From Chlorobaculum tepidum TLS (GTDB lineage Bacteria; Bacteroidota; Chlorobiia; Chlorobiales; Chlorobiaceae), in contig NC_002932.3 in NCBI RefSeq assembly GCF_000006985.1, positions 1,165,109 through 1,229,108 of the forward strand: a stretch of 64,000 bases of DNA, given 5' to 3'. The translations under genes were made by a program, and so were the position numbers. The number at the start of each line of letters is the position of its first letter. Within the stretch, counting starts at the first letter, position 1. The notes beneath the pieces were generated by a model. That model had not been told where the DNA came from. It was given only the letters and a program-made list of their open reading frames with translations, and searched no databases. Shown one piece after another: positions 1-10,121 of this stretch.

Positions 1-2029
1 CAACCTCGCTGTGGCATTCAAGATCGAGTCGCACAACCACCCTTCAGCAGTCGAACCTTACCAGGGCGCGGCCACGGGTGTCGGTGGTATCCATCGCGAC
101 ATCTTCACGATGGGCGCAAGGCCGGTGGCGTCGCTTGACTCGCTGCGCTTCGGCTCGCCGCGCGACCCTCGTGTGCGTTACCTCGTGGACGGCGTGGTGC
201 GAGGCATCGGCGACTACGGCAACTCGTTCGGGGTGCCGACCGTTGGCGGCGAAATCTACTTCGAGGATTGCTACACCGGCAACCCGCTGGTCAACGTCAT
301 GTCGGTCGGCCTCGTGGAGCATCACAAAACCGTGAGCGCCACGGCCTGGGGCAAGGGCAATCCGGTACTGATCGTCGGTTCATCGACTGGCCGCGACGGC
401 ATCCACGGCGCAACCTTCGCATCGGAAGACCTCAGCGAGGCATCGGAAGACAAGCGACCGAGCGTGCAGGTGGGCGATCCCTTCGCCGAGAAGCTGCTGC
501 TCGAAGCCACGCTCGAAGCGATCGCGACCGGCGCAGTGGTAGGCTTGCAGGACATGGGCGCAGCTGGGCTGACCAGCTCCACCTCAGAGATGAGCGCGCG
601 CGGCATCGAGAAAACCGGCAGCGGCGGCATCGAGATCGACCTCGACTTGACGCCCGCCCGCGAAAAGGGCATGACCGCCTACGAGCTGATGCTTTCGGAG
701 TCACAGGAGCGGATGCTGATCGTAGCCGAGAAAGGGCGCGAGCATGAGATCATCGACGTCTATAAAAAGTGGGATGTGAGCGCCGTGGTGATCGGACAGG
801 TGACGGACGACAACATGCTGCGCGTACGCCATCACGGCGAGGTGGTCGCAGAGATTCCGGCCACCTCACTCGTACTCGGCGGCGGCGCGCCGGTCTACAT
901 CCGCGAGGCAGTCGAGAAAAAGCCTGACACTCCGGCGGCAGACCTCGTGGCCGACGACTCGCTCGACTTCAAGGCGCTCTCGCTGCAACTGCTCTCCCGC
1001 CCGAACATCGCCAGCAAGGCGTGGGTCTACCAGCAATACGACTCGATGGTGCAGACCAACACCGTCACCCCGGCGGGCCAGACCGACGCGGCGGTCATCC
1101 GCATCAAGGGCACCAAAAAGGGTCTCGCAATGAAGACCGACTGCAACTCGCGCTACGTCTATCTCAATCCGAAAGCGGGCGGCGCGATCGCCGTGGCCGA
1201 GTGCGCGCGCAACATCGCCTGCACCGGCGCAAAACCGCTCGCCGTGACCAACTGCCTGAACTTCGGCAATCCCTACAAGCCGGAGGTTTACTTCCAGTTC
1301 AAAAGCGCCGTCGAAGGCATAGGCGATGCCTGCCGCATGTTCGACACACCCATAACCGGCGGTAATGTAAGCTTCTACAACGAGACCTCGCTTGGCGGTG
1401 GACGCACGGCGATCTATCCGACACCGACCATCGGCATGATCGGTCTGCTCGACAATATCGACAATCTGGTGGAATCGACCTTCCGAAAGGCGGGCGACGC
1501 CATCGTGCTGCTCGGCGCTCCGGAACTCTCGCTCGACGGCTCGGAGTACCTCGTGATGCAATACGGCACGCCGGGCACAGACTCTCCCGCTGTCGATCTG
1601 AACCATGAGAAAAACCTTCAGGAACTGCTCGTCACGCTCGCCTCAAAGAAGCTCATCAACTCTGCGCACGACGTTTCAGATGGTGGTCTTGCGGTCACGC
1701 TTGCCGAAAAGTCGATCATGAACCGCGAGCGGATGCTCGGCTTCGAGGTCGATCTCGAATGCTCCTGCAAGGAGGGCACGGCCATCCAGAAGCAGCTCTT
1801 CTCTGAGGCGCAGGGGCGCGTAGTGATCTCGGTCGATCCCGGCAGGGTCGGGGCGGTCATCGAAGAGGCCGACCGCCTGAACATACCAGGACGTGTTATC
1901 GGCAAGGTGACGCCAGAGGGCGCAAGCATCGCCGTAAACGGCAAGCCTGTGGCGGAGTTTATGATTGACGAACTGCTGCACGCTTACGGGCATGCGCTTG
2001 AATCGGCGTTGCATCTCGAAGAATTGTAA
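1..2029 (+). CDS. purL: Phosphoribosylformylglycinamidine synthase II, 5' end missing
   Basis: Catalyses the ATP- and glutamine-dependent conversion of FGAR to FGAM in de novo purine synthesis, in the cytoplasm. The open frame runs into the left window edge: codons before position 11 (Asn-Leu-Ala) are in frame, so the GTG at 11 is internal rather than the start. The N-terminal [20 protein letters not shown] stretch and the following [13 protein letters not shown] are hallmark PurL ATP/substrate-site sequence; a second AIRS-like half follows (for example [14 protein letters not shown] and [10 protein letters not shown]). About 675 residues are visible, against roughly 740 usual for the small PurL that works with PurS and PurQ, so only some 60-70 residues are lost. 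The next gene starts 12 bases after the stop and is probably co-transcribed. Assignment is very secure. Confidence 0.96.
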   Translation, partial: NLAVAFKIESHNHPSAVEPYQGAATGVGGIHRDIFTMGARPVASLDSLRFGSPRDPRVRYLVDGVVRGIGDYGNSFGVPTVGGEIYFEDCYTGNPLVNVMSVGLVEHHKTVSATAWGKGNPVLIVGSSTGRDGIHGATFASEDLSEASEDKRPSVQVGDPFAEKLLLEATLEAIATGAVVGLQDMGAAGLTSSTSEMSARGIEKTGSGGIEIDLDLTPAREKGMTAYELMLSESQERMLIVAEKGREHEIIDVYKKWDVSAVVIGQVTDDNMLRVRHHGEVVAEIPATSLVLGGGAPVYIREAVEKKPDTPAADLVADDSLDFKALSLQLLSRPNIASKAWVYQQYDSMVQTNTVTPAGQTDAAVIRIKGTKKGLAMKTDCNSRYVYLNPKAGGAIAVAECARNIACTGAKPLAVTNCLNFGNPYKPEVYFQFKSAVEGIGDACRMFDTPITGGNVSFYNETSLGGGRTAIYPTPTIGMIGLLDNIDNLVESTFRKAGDAIVLLGAPELSLDGSEYLVMQYGTPGTDSPAVDLNHEKNLQELLVTLASKKLINSAHDVSDGGLAVTLAEKSIMNRERMLGFEVDLECSCKEGTAIQKQLFSEAQGRVVISVDPGRVGAVIEEADRLNIPGRVIGKVTPEGASIAVNGKPVAEFMIDELLHAYGHALESALHLEEL

Positions 2030-2041
2030 AAGAGACAAAAA

Positions 2042-3625
2042 ATGAATCCGGTATTAACGGCGCGGGAAATGAGCCTTGCAGATCGGGCGGCCATCGAGGA
2101 GCTGCGCACCGGGGAAACCCGGCTGATGGAGCTTGCCGGGCGCGAAACCGTGAGGATGATCGCCGAGCGGTTCGAGAGCGGGCGAAGCCTCGACGGGCTT
2201 TCGGCGTTCGTCGTCTGCGGCAAGGGCAACAACGGCGGCGACGGCTTCGTCGTGGCGCGCCACCTCCTGAACAAAGGCGCGCGGGTCGATGTGCTGCTCG
2301 TCTGGCCGGAGGATGATCTGGCCGGAGTAAACCTCGAAGGGCTGCACATCCTCAAGGCATACCGGCGCTACAACGAGGGCCTCAGAATTTTTGCCGGCAT
2401 TGACGAGGCTCGCACAGCTGTTGGGGCAACCGAATACCAGGTCGTCGTGGACGCCATTTTCGGTACCGGCATCAGGATCGATCCTGACAACCCGCAACTT
2501 CCGGAACCGGCAAAATCGGCCATCGAACTCATCAATTTTGTCAACACCCACTCTAAAGCCGTTACGGTGGCAGTCGATATTCCCTCTGGACTCGACGCAA
2601 CGAACGGACGTTGCGCCAATCCCTGCGTCAAGGCGGACATGACCGTCACCATGGCCTTCCTCAAGACCGGATTTTTTCAGAATTCTGGCCCATCGCTCTG
2701 CGGAGAGATTCAGACCGCAGAAATCTCGATACCGGAGTTCCTGGTTGAACCAACCTCCTGCCTGCTGGTGGACGAAACCTTCGCGGCGGAAAGCTATCTG
2801 TTGCGCGACCCGTCGAGCGCCAAGCATCTGAACGGGAAGGTACTGCTCGTCACCGGCTCGGCTGATGGCGGCGGCTCGATGCTCGGCGCAGCCCTGCTCG
2901 CGTCCCGCGCGGCCGTCAAAACCGGGGCAGGTTACGTCTGCTGCTCGCTGCCGGACGGCCAGGCATCGGTGATGCACAGCTTCGCCCCAGAAGTCGTGGT
3001 GATCGGGCGAGATATGATTTCCATCATCGAAAAGGCGAAATGGGCTGATGCGATTGTTATCGGCTGCGGCCTGGGGCGCAGCGAAGAGGCGCAGGAGCTG
3101 GTCGAAACACTGCTCTGCACACCCGAGATCGCTAGCAAAAAGCTGGTGCTTGACGCCGACGCACTCTACGCCATCGCCGAGCGAAATCTGTTCAACAGAG
3201 TAACCGCCCTCGAAGACGCTGTGCTAACGCCACACGCGGGCGAATGCAGCCGGTTGTCCGGCCTGTCGGTCGAGGACATCATGCTCTCACCGATCGACAC
3301 GGCGCGGATGCTCGCCGAGGAGTGGAACGCCAACCTGCTCCTCAAAGGCACACCGACCTTCGTCGCTGCGCCGTCGGGCATGGTGCTTATCTCGAACAGC
3401 GGCACCGAAGCGCTTGCTTCGGCAGGCACGGGCGACGTACTCTCCGGCATGATCGGCGCGCTGGCCGCAAAAGGCCTCGACACCCACGAAGCCGCAGCCG
3501 CAGCCGCTTGGCTGCACGGCAGAGCCGGAGATCTCGCATCGAACGTTTCAAGCCTTGTATCATCAGTGGATGTGCTACAGGCCATCCCCCAGGCTGTACT
3601 GGAGTTGTTCGAAAGCGAGGAGTAA
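2042..3625 (+). CDS. nnrDE: Bifunctional NAD(P)HX epimerase / ADP-dependent NAD(P)HX dehydratase
   Basis: Repairs hydrated NADH and NADPH: the N-terminal YjeF_N domain epimerises R- to S-NAD(P)HX and the C-terminal ribokinase-like carbohydrate kinase domain dehydrates it using ADP. The first half carries GKGNNGGDGFVVARHL (about residue 60) and VDAIFGTG; the second half carries LTPHAGECSRL, LLKGT.T and the anion-hole motif GTGDVLSGMIGAL near residue 465. At 527 residues it matches the fused bacterial form (about 500). The ATG at 2042 follows purL by 12 bases. A symmetric terminator lies 15 bases after the stop, so purL-nnrDE ends here. Confidence 0.93.
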   Translation: MNPVLTAREMSLADRAAIEELRTGETRLMELAGRETVRMIAERFESGRSLDGLSAFVVCGKGNNGGDGFVVARHLLNKGARVDVLLVWPEDDLAGVNLEGLHILKAYRRYNEGLRIFAGIDEARTAVGATEYQVVVDAIFGTGIRIDPDNPQLPEPAKSAIELINFVNTHSKAVTVAVDIPSGLDATNGRCANPCVKADMTVTMAFLKTGFFQNSGPSLCGEIQTAEISIPEFLVEPTSCLLVDETFAAESYLLRDPSSAKHLNGKVLLVTGSADGGGSMLGAALLASRAAVKTGAGYVCCSLPDGQASVMHSFAPEVVVIGRDMISIIEKAKWADAIVIGCGLGRSEEAQELVETLLCTPEIASKKLVLDADALYAIAERNLFNRVTALEDAVLTPHAGECSRLSGLSVEDIMLSPIDTARMLAEEWNANLLLKGTPTFVAAPSGMVLISNSGTEALASAGTGDVLSGMIGALAAKGLDTHEAAAAAAWLHGRAGDLASNVSSLVSSVDVLQAIPQAVLELFESEE

Positions 3626-3639
3626 CGGCACAAAAGATA

Positions 3640-3675
3640 AAAGCAAAAAGGGAGCGAGTGCTCCCTTTTTGCTTT
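3640..3675. terminator. Bidirectional rho-independent terminator
   Basis: A 15-bp perfect stem (3641-3655 with 3660-3674) around the loop GAGT, flanked by A-rich sequence on the left and T-rich on the right. It sits between two convergent genes, nnrDE and the aminotransferase, so it can stop both. Confidence 0.9.
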
Positions 3676-3704
3676 ATGCCTTTGCCGACAAAATCTGCAA
3701 ACGC

Positions 3705-4919
3705 TCACGACCCGGCGTTATTCTTCAAAAAGCGTTTGATATTTCTCGCGGCCTGACGGATTCGCTCTTCGTTCTCGATCATCGCCACACGAACATACTC
3801 ATCGCCATAAGTGCCGAAGCCAATACCGGGGCTGACCGCAACCTTGCCTTCGATGAGCAGCTTTTTACTGAATTCGAGGCTGCCCATGGCGCGCATCTGT
3901 TCGGGAATTCTCGCCCAAACGAACATCGATGCCTTCGGAGAAACAATATCCCAACCTGCATTGGCGAAGCTTGAAATGAGCACGTCACGCCGTTTGCGAT
4001 ACACCTCCCTGATCTCCCGGACGCAGCTCTGGTCTCCGGTGAGCGCGATCGTCGCGGCAACCTGGATCGGCGTGAAGGTGCCATAATCGAGCCAGCTCTT
4101 GATTTTTTCGAGAGCACCGACAAGCTTGGCGTTACCGACCATGAAGCCCATGCGCCAGCCGGCCATGTTGTAGGTCTTTGAAAGCGTGTAGCTTTCGACA
4201 GCCACATCTTTCGCCCCCGACACCTGGAGGATAGAGGGAGTCACATAACCGTCGAAGGTAATCTCGGCATAGGCAATGTCACTGATAATGTAAAATCGCT
4301 CTCTGCGCGCCAGCTCGACCAGACGCTCGTAAAACGGGAGCTCAACCGTAGCCGTCGTCGGGTTGTTCGGGAAGTTGACCACGAGATACTTCGGCTTGGG
4401 CGACGATTCGCGAAGAGCGGTTTCGACATTATGAAAAAAGGCCTCCTCGTCGAGCGTGTAGTCCTCGTTCATCTCCAGCTTCATGCGATGCACGTTGCCG
4501 CCAGCGAGAATGAACGCCTGCGAGTGAATAGGATAGCAGGGATCGGGTACAATGGCCAGATCGCCCGGATTAGTGATCGCCTGCACCAGATGAACGTAGC
4601 CCTCTTTCGAACCCATCGTTACCACCACCTCGCGGTCGAGATCGAGATCGACATTGTACTTGTCGCGGTACCAGCCGCCGATAGCTCCGCGAAGCTTGTA
4701 AATCCCCTTCGAAACCGAATAGCCATGCGTCTTGGGTTTGCTAACACTCTCGACAAGCTTGTCAACAATGTGCTGGGGTGTCGGTCCGTCAGGATTGCCC
4801 ATCGAAAAATCGATAACATCCCTCCCTGCCCGACGTTCAGCCATTTTCAGCTCGTTGACGGCGGCAAACACATATTTTGGAAGTCTCTTGATCCTGTCAA
4901 ATTCTATCTCGTCGAACAT
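3705..4919 (-). CDS. alaC: AlaC-like pyridoxal-phosphate aminotransferase
   Basis: Class I/II fold type I aminotransferase, about 404 residues, closest in pattern to glutamate-pyruvate aminotransferase AlaC and to LL-diaminopimelate aminotransferases. Visible marks are FSMGNPDGPTP near residue 40, NFPNNPT near 175, SDIAYAEITF near 215, and the PLP-lysine motif SYTLSKTYNMAGWRMGF near 245. The probable role is alanine synthesis from pyruvate and glutamate; a DapL-like or methionine-related substrate cannot be excluded from motifs alone. It reads toward purL-nnrDE, shares its terminator and has no operon partner. Confidence 0.85.
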   Translation of the reverse strand: MFDEIEFDRIKRLPKYVFAAVNELKMAERRAGRDVIDFSMGNPDGPTPQHIVDKLVESVSKPKTHGYSVSKGIYKLRGAIGGWYRDKYNVDLDLDREVVVTMGSKEGYVHLVQAITNPGDLAIVPDPCYPIHSQAFILAGGNVHRMKLEMNEDYTLDEEAFFHNVETALRESSPKPKYLVVNFPNNPTTATVELPFYERLVELARRERFYIISDIAYAEITFDGYVTPSILQVSGAKDVAVESYTLSKTYNMAGWRMGFMVGNAKLVGALEKIKSWLDYGTFTPIQVAATIALTGDQSCVREIREVYRKRRDVLISSFANAGWDIVSPKASMFVWARIPEQMRAMGSLEFSKKLLIEGKVAVSPGIGFGTYGDEYVRVAMIENEERIRQAARNIKRFLKNNAGS

Positions 4920-5075
4920 GGTTTCTGGTTTCGGAATATCGTTGAAACAGCTACACTAAATTTTTATTAAAGCAAACCCAATCATAAACAAAATGCTGTT
5001 GATCTCCATAGAAGAACTACCAAAAAAAACCTGCCGTTTGTTACCAGACCAGGAAGCTCCCGACTCATCCGTTTT

Positions 5076-5531
5076 TTACAACTGCGACGTGCAATTCGGG
5101 CACCGCACAGCTTTGAGCGGGATAATCGAGAAGCAGAAAGGGCACTCTTTGGTCTGAGGTGCGACGGCTGGAGCGGCTGACTTTTCGCTCAGGCTGCGAA
5201 GCCTATTGATCGACCGGACAAGGAGAAACACGGCAAAGGCCATGATCAGAAAGCCGATAAGCGCATTGACGAACAGGCCGTAATTGAGCGTGACCGCGCC
5301 GGCGGTTTTGGCGTCAGCCAATGCGATATAGGGCCCTGGTGGAGTACCCTCTTTCAGGACGACAAAAAGATTTGAAAAATCAACCCCTTTCAAAAGAAGG
5401 CCAAGCGGCGGCATCAGAAGATCGTTCACCAGAGAATTGACCAACGCCCCAAAGGCGCCACCAATGATGATGCCAACAGCCATATCAACTACATTGCCCT
5501 TGAGGGCAAACTCTCTGAACTCTTTCAGCAT
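5076..5531 (-). CDS. mscL: Large-conductance mechanosensitive channel with C-terminal zinc ribbon
   Basis: Pore protein that opens under membrane tension and releases solutes on hypo-osmotic shock. The start [20 protein letters not shown] is the classical MscL N-terminal helix plus first membrane helix; the second membrane segment ([20 protein letters not shown]) follows near residue 90. At 151 residues it is slightly longer than E. coli MscL (136). The extra tail is a CPFC...CPNC zinc ribbon instead of the plain cytoplasmic helix bundle. It stands alone between the aminotransferase and the divergent Hdr cluster. Confidence 0.95.
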   Translation of the reverse strand: MLKEFREFALKGNVVDMAVGIIIGGAFGALVNSLVNDLLMPPLGLLLKGVDFSNLFVVLKEGTPPGPYIALADAKTAGAVTLNYGLFVNALIGFLIMAFAVFLLVRSINRLRSLSEKSAAPAVAPQTKECPFCFSIIPLKAVRCPNCTSQL

Positions 5532-5616
5532 AGTCGTCTTTGTTTGTTGTTTATCCGATTGTACATGTTACACTGATACGACATTCCGGGAAGGCCAAAA
5601 AATAAACCCCCTTAAT

Positions 5617-5644
5617 TGGACATTAGTGTATTTTTTGTTACAAT
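5617..5644 (+). promoter_or_regulatory. Putative sigma-70-type promoter of the Hdr/Flx cluster
   Basis: TGGACA (5617-5622), 16-base spacer, TACAAT (5639-5644), in the AT-rich gap between the divergent mscL and hdrCB genes and pointing at hdrCB. It lies about 165 bases before the hdrCB start, leaving a long leader. Prediction is by eye only. Confidence 0.4.
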
Positions 5645-5809
5645 TAAAACTCATGTCTTTGCAGAACCCGCACGAATTCATCCAAAAACAGCAGGCACTC
5701 CCGAAACCTTGACGTAGAATCTTACTGTATCACCGCAGCCAAACGGCTCACCGGCGTTCGAAACGTCAGGCAGTTTCCAGGATACCATAACATCAGCAGT
5801 CATCAATCG

Positions 5810-7312
5810 ATGGAGCATACTATCCGTACAGATTCATTGAAGCGGCAGCTCGAACAAACGACAGGCAACCATTACGCCTGCTGCTATCAATGCGGCAAAT
5901 GCACCGCGGGATGTCCCGCCGGGGGCTTCATGGACAACCCGCCAGCCAGAATCATGCGCCTCGTGCAGGCCGGCTACGTCGAGGAGGCCATGCAGAGCGA
6001 TTCTCTCTGGTATTGCATCGGCTGCATGACCTGTACAGCCCGTTGCCCGCAGAACATGGAGATCGCCGGCACAATGGATGCCGTCAGGGAAATGGCTCTA
6101 AAAAGCGGAATCATCTCCTCCGATAAGGCCAAAAAGCTGGTCACCGCCTTCCATACCTCGTTCCTCAACACGGTACGCAAGAGCGGCCGCTTGCAGGAAC
6201 TCGCGCTCGTCAACAGCTACAAGCTGCGCACCCGCACCTTTTTGCAGGACGCCGGCGCTGGCCTCAAAATGATAAAGCAGGGCAAAATCAATCCGGTGAC
6301 GGCTATCACGGCAAAAGAGACCGTCGAACAGAAGGGGCAGATTGAGAAAATTTTCAAGATTGCTGAACAGGAAAGTCATACGGCTGCGCCAAAACGCAAG
6401 CCTGTCAAGCGCACCTTCAAAGCCAACGAACCGGTCAGGATCACTCCCGGCATGACCATCGGCTACTATCCCGGCTGCTCGCTCTCCGGCACAGCCAAGG
6501 ATTACGACATCTCCATCCGCAAGATGTGCGACCGGCTTGGCATAAGGCTCCATGAAATCGAGGACTGGAACTGCTGCGGCGCGAGTTCGGCTCACGCCAC
6601 CAACCACAAGCTCTCAGTGCTTCTGCCTGCGAGAAACCAGGCGCTGGCCGACCAGCAAGGCTTCGACTACGTACTCGCCCCCTGCGCCGCCTGCCTGAAC
6701 CGCCAGGTGACTGCCCGAAAAGCGCTCATGGAGTCAGAAGAGCTGCGCAACGAGCTGAAGAGCATAATGGGACGCGACACCGAATGCAAGGCGCAGTTCA
6801 TCGGCATCATGCAGGTGCTCGAAGGCATGGATCCCGAAGAGATCAAAAAACGGGTCACCCACCCGCTCAAGGATATGCCGCTGGCCTGCTACTACGGCTG
6901 CCTGCTGGTGCGTCCTTTCGATGCGATGGGTTACGACGACCCGGAAAATCCGACCAAGATGGAGGCAATCATCGAGGCGCTCGGCGCCAAGCCGGTTGAC
7001 TGGGCCTACAAGGTCGAGTGCTGCGGCGCGGGCCTGACGATGGCCCAGCAGGAGATGATCGAAGATCTGACCCACAAGATCGCCAAAAACGCAACCGTCA
7101 ACGGTGCGGGCGGTTTCGTCGTGGCCTGTCCGCTCTGCCACACCAACCTCGACATGCGTCAGGAAGGAATGCGCAAACGGTACAACGACGTCGGCGAGAT
7201 GCCGGTGTACTACATTTCCGATCTGGTCGCGATGGCTTGCGGCGCGAGTCCTGAAGAGGTCGCACTCGACAAACACTTCGTTCCGGCAACCGGCATGGTC
7301 AGAAACCATTAA
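5810..7312 (+). CDS. hdrCB: Fused heterodisulfide-reductase-like protein HdrC-HdrB
   Basis: One 500-residue polypeptide joins the two thiol-side subunits of soluble heterodisulfide reductase. Residues 1-190 are HdrC-like with two [4Fe-4S] motifs (C25/C28/C31/C35 and C69/C72/C75/C79). Residues about 215-460 are HdrB-like with two CCG domains: C223, C255-C256, C292, C295 and C364, C404-C405, C440, C443, which in the methanogen enzyme hold the noncubane clusters that cleave disulfides. Residues 190-212 form a Lys/Pro-rich linker. In Desulfovibrio and methanogens HdrB and HdrC are separate chains. The gene leads a cluster with hdrA and flxDCBA, so the likely role is the disulfide (or other thiol acceptor) site of a cytoplasmic bifurcating complex; the acceptor is unknown. 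Confidence 0.88.
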   Translation: MEHTIRTDSLKRQLEQTTGNHYACCYQCGKCTAGCPAGGFMDNPPARIMRLVQAGYVEEAMQSDSLWYCIGCMTCTARCPQNMEIAGTMDAVREMALKSGIISSDKAKKLVTAFHTSFLNTVRKSGRLQELALVNSYKLRTRTFLQDAGAGLKMIKQGKINPVTAITAKETVEQKGQIEKIFKIAEQESHTAAPKRKPVKRTFKANEPVRITPGMTIGYYPGCSLSGTAKDYDISIRKMCDRLGIRLHEIEDWNCCGASSAHATNHKLSVLLPARNQALADQQGFDYVLAPCAACLNRQVTARKALMESEELRNELKSIMGRDTECKAQFIGIMQVLEGMDPEEIKKRVTHPLKDMPLACYYGCLLVRPFDAMGYDDPENPTKMEAIIEALGAKPVDWAYKVECCGAGLTMAQQEMIEDLTHKIAKNATVNGAGGFVVACPLCHTNLDMRQEGMRKRYNDVGEMPVYYISDLVAMACGASPEEVALDKHFVPATGMVRNH

Positions 7313-7637
7313 TGCGCTCGCAGTGTATGAGAAAAAAAGCTGTTTGAATCGTACATTAAGAGTTCTAATCAGGTGGTTTTTCCGACCGGCTCCGGCAACA
7401 TCCCGTCATCCAGCGGGATACTCCCCTGACCAGGCGATACCTGCGTCAGCGTCCTGCTCGCTCAGGATGAACATCTGAACAAACAGGAGAGAGAAGCCGG
7501 AAAGGGAATTTCAATACGCAAAGCTTGAACTGCACTGCTGAAAACAGCGGTATTCGGGGCTGATTGTCCCCATAGTCTGGCGGCATGCGGTGCTTTTCGC
7601 TCCGATGCCGGAAACAATATCAACTCAGGGCTTCAGG
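7313..7637. other. 325-base gene-free gap inside the Hdr/Flx cluster
   Basis: No convincing open frame. It holds several small potential hairpins: CCCG/CGGG near 7412, GCTG-AAAA-CAGC near 7540, GGGG/CCCC near 7560, plus a TACATT hexamer at 7352 that could be a -10 box. AGGG seven bases before the ATG at 7638 could serve as hdrA ribosome-binding site. It may be an internal promoter/leader or a decayed gene; nothing decides between these. Confidence 0.35.
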
Positions 7638-9611
7638 ATGGCAAAAATAGGAGTCTTTGTTTGTCACTGCGGTGAAAATATCGCCTCGAAGGTCGATACG
7701 GGCAACCTTGTCAAGGCATTGTCCGACCATCCCGGCGTGGAAATCTGCAACGAGTATAAATATTTCTGCTCCGATCCCGGGCAGGAAACGGTCAAACGCG
7801 CGATCCGGGAGAACAACCTGACGGGCGTCGTGGTGGCAGCCTGTTCGCCGAGGATGCACGAAACGACCTTCCGCAAGGCGTGTGCCGAGGCCGGACTCAA
7901 CCCGTATATGCTCGAACTGGCCAACATCCGCGAGCAGTGCTCATGGGTGCATTCGGACAAGGATCAGGCTACTAAAAAGGCGATCGAGATCACCCGCTCG
8001 CTGGTCGAAAAGGTCAAGCGAAACAACGAGTTGAAGCCGATCTCCGTGCCGATCACCCGACGCGCTCTGGTCATCGGCGGCGGCATCGCGGGCATCCAGG
8101 CCGCGCTCGACATCGCCGGAGCCGGACGCGAAGTGATTCTGGTCGAACGTGAGCCATCGATTGGCGGCCACATGTCACAACTCTCCGAAACCTTCCCGAC
8201 GCTCGACTGCTCACAGTGCATCCTGACGCCGCGCATGGTCGAGGCGATCCAGCATCCGAACATCACGGTACTGACCTACTCCGAAGTCGAAGAGGTTGAC
8301 GGCTATATCGGCAACTTCAGGGTAAAGGTGCGCAAGAAGGCGCGCTACGTCGATATAGACAAGTGCACCGGCTGCGGCGACTGCATCCAGAAGTGCCCGG
8401 TCAAAAAGATTCCGAGCGAGTTCGAGTGCGGCCTCGGCAACCGCACGGCGATTTATACGCCATTCGCGCAGGCCGTGCCGAACGTGCCGGTGATCGACAA
8501 GAACCGCTGCACCTACTTCAAAAACGGCAAGTGCAAAATCTGCCAGAAGACCTGCCAGATCGAGAACTGCATCGATTTCGAGATGCAGGACACCTTCGAG
8601 GAGTACGAGGTTGGCGCGATTGTCGTAGCCACCGGCTTCCAGATTCAGGACACGAGTGTGTACGGCGAATACGGTTACGGCAAGTACAAGGACGTGATTA
8701 CCGGCCTCAGCTTCGAACGGCTCGCCTCGGCCAGCGGCCCGACTGCCGGAAAGATTCTGCGCCCGTCGGACGGCAAGGAACCGGAGACCGTGGTCTTCAT
8801 CCAGTGCGCCGGTTCGCGCGATCCGTCGAAAGGCGTCAAATACTGCTCCAAGATTTGCTGCATGTACACGGCAAAACACGCCATGCTCTATGCGCACAAG
8901 CACCATGGCAGCAACAGCAAGATTTTCTACATGGACATCCGCGCCGCGGGCAAAGGGTACGACGAGTTCACCCGCCGTGCCATCGAAGAGGATGAGGCCG
9001 AGTACCTGAGGGGCCGTGTCAGCAAGGTGTTCGAAGAGAACGGCAAGCTGATCGTGCGCGGCGTCGATACGCTGCTCGGCAAGCCGGTCGAGGTGGCTGC
9101 CGATATGGTGGTGCTCGCCACGGCCATCGTCCCGCAGCCGGACGCAAAGGAGTTTGCCAAACGCATCGGCATCGGCTACGACGAGTACGGTTTCTACAAC
9201 GAAGCGCACCTGAAGCTGCGCCCGGTCGAAACCGCCACCGCCGGCATCTACCTCTGCGGTGCATGCCAGTCACCGAAAGATATTCCCGATTCGGTCGCTC
9301 AGGCTTCAGCGGCAGCAGCCAAGGTGCTCGGCCTGTTCAACCGCGAACAGCTCGAACGCGAGCCGGTAGTGGCTGCTGTCGGCGAATCGACCTGCGCCGG
9401 ATGCTGGGGCTGCGTCTATGCCTGTCCGTACAACGCTATCGAGCAGAAGGAGATCAGGGACCGCAACGGCAACCTTATCAAGGAGGTCGCCAGCGTCAAT
9501 CCGGGCCTCTGCCAGGGATGCGGCACCTGCGTGACCTTCTGCCGATCGAACAGTATCGATCTGGCGGGATTCACCGAAAAGCAGATATTCGCCGAAGTGA
9601 TGGCGCTCTGA
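7638..9611 (+). CDS. hdrA: HdrA-like flavin/iron-sulfur subunit
   Basis: FAD-bearing subunit at which flavin-based electron bifurcation occurs in Hdr complexes; 657 residues, the usual HdrA length. Visible: N-terminal HdrA domain starting MAKIGVFVCHCGENI, the Rossmann FAD motif VIGGGIAGIQAALDIA near 146-160, a conserved Cys pair CSQC at 191-194, a ferredoxin motif CTGCGDCIQKCP at 243-253, further cysteines C291/C299/C302/C306/C311, and two C-terminal [4Fe-4S] motifs (CAGCWGCVYACP and CQGCGTCVTFC). The ATG at 7638 is preferred over an upstream GTG at 7590 because family similarity begins there. It lies between hdrCB and flxD and should be the electron-splitting centre of the complex. Confidence 0.93.
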   Translation: MAKIGVFVCHCGENIASKVDTGNLVKALSDHPGVEICNEYKYFCSDPGQETVKRAIRENNLTGVVVAACSPRMHETTFRKACAEAGLNPYMLELANIREQCSWVHSDKDQATKKAIEITRSLVEKVKRNNELKPISVPITRRALVIGGGIAGIQAALDIAGAGREVILVEREPSIGGHMSQLSETFPTLDCSQCILTPRMVEAIQHPNITVLTYSEVEEVDGYIGNFRVKVRKKARYVDIDKCTGCGDCIQKCPVKKIPSEFECGLGNRTAIYTPFAQAVPNVPVIDKNRCTYFKNGKCKICQKTCQIENCIDFEMQDTFEEYEVGAIVVATGFQIQDTSVYGEYGYGKYKDVITGLSFERLASASGPTAGKILRPSDGKEPETVVFIQCAGSRDPSKGVKYCSKICCMYTAKHAMLYAHKHHGSNSKIFYMDIRAAGKGYDEFTRRAIEEDEAEYLRGRVSKVFEENGKLIVRGVDTLLGKPVEVAADMVVLATAIVPQPDAKEFAKRIGIGYDEYGFYNEAHLKLRPVETATAGIYLCGACQSPKDIPDSVAQASAAAAKVLGLFNREQLEREPVVAAVGESTCAGCWGCVYACPYNAIEQKEIRDRNGNLIKEVASVNPGLCQGCGTCVTFCRSNSIDLAGFTEKQIFAEVMAL

Positions 9612-9668
9612 CAATATGCCAAACGCCGTAACAGCAACCTGAACTCAACCAAGCGACCGAATCAGCCG

Positions 9669-10118
9669 ATGAGCGAACCATTCGAACCGAAAATCGTGGC
9701 TTTTGTCTGCACCTACTGCACCTACGCGGGCGCTGACCTCGCGGGCACGAGCCGTCTGAACTATGCGCCAAACGTCAGAATCGTGCGTCTCCCCTGCACG
9801 GGACGCATCAGCCCGATGTTCATCCTCAAAGCGTTGCAGAAAGGAGCCGATTCAGTGCTCGTGAGCGGCTGCCACCCCGGTGACTGCCACTTCACCGCGG
9901 GCAACTACCACGCCCGCCGCCGCTGGACGGTCTTCCGCGCCCTGCTCTCCTTCACCGGCATCCCGGAAGAGCGCATCCGCTTCTCGTGGATCAGCGCCGC
10001 CGAGGGGGCCAAGTTCGCCGAACTCATCAACGAAATCACTGACGACACCCGCAAGCTCGGGCCGTTCACGCAGTACCAGGAGCTGCAGAAAGTCATCGAA
10101 ACCCAGTCGACGTATTAA
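9669..10118 (+). CDS. flxD: MvhD/FlxD-type [2Fe-2S] electron-transfer subunit
   Basis: Small cytoplasmic iron-sulfur subunit (149 residues) that passes electrons into HdrA. Family marks: CTYCTYAGADLAGTSRL near residue 15, PCTGRISP near 42, and SGCHPGDCHF near 65, whose cysteines bind the cluster. In methanogens the partner is the Mvh hydrogenase; here no hydrogenase subunit is nearby and the following three genes are of Flx type, so NAD(P)H rather than hydrogen is the probable electron source. It sits 57 bases after hdrA and 3 bases before the next gene. Confidence 0.9.
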   Translation: MSEPFEPKIVAFVCTYCTYAGADLAGTSRLNYAPNVRIVRLPCTGRISPMFILKALQKGADSVLVSGCHPGDCHFTAGNYHARRRWTVFRALLSFTGIPEERIRFSWISAAEGAKFAELINEITDDTRKLGPFTQYQELQKVIETQSTY

Positions 10119-10121
10119 TCA

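Noticed and set aside
8211-9209. Leftward 332-codon frame inside hdrA
   Set aside because: hdrA is clear on the other strand and the frame lacks any motif.
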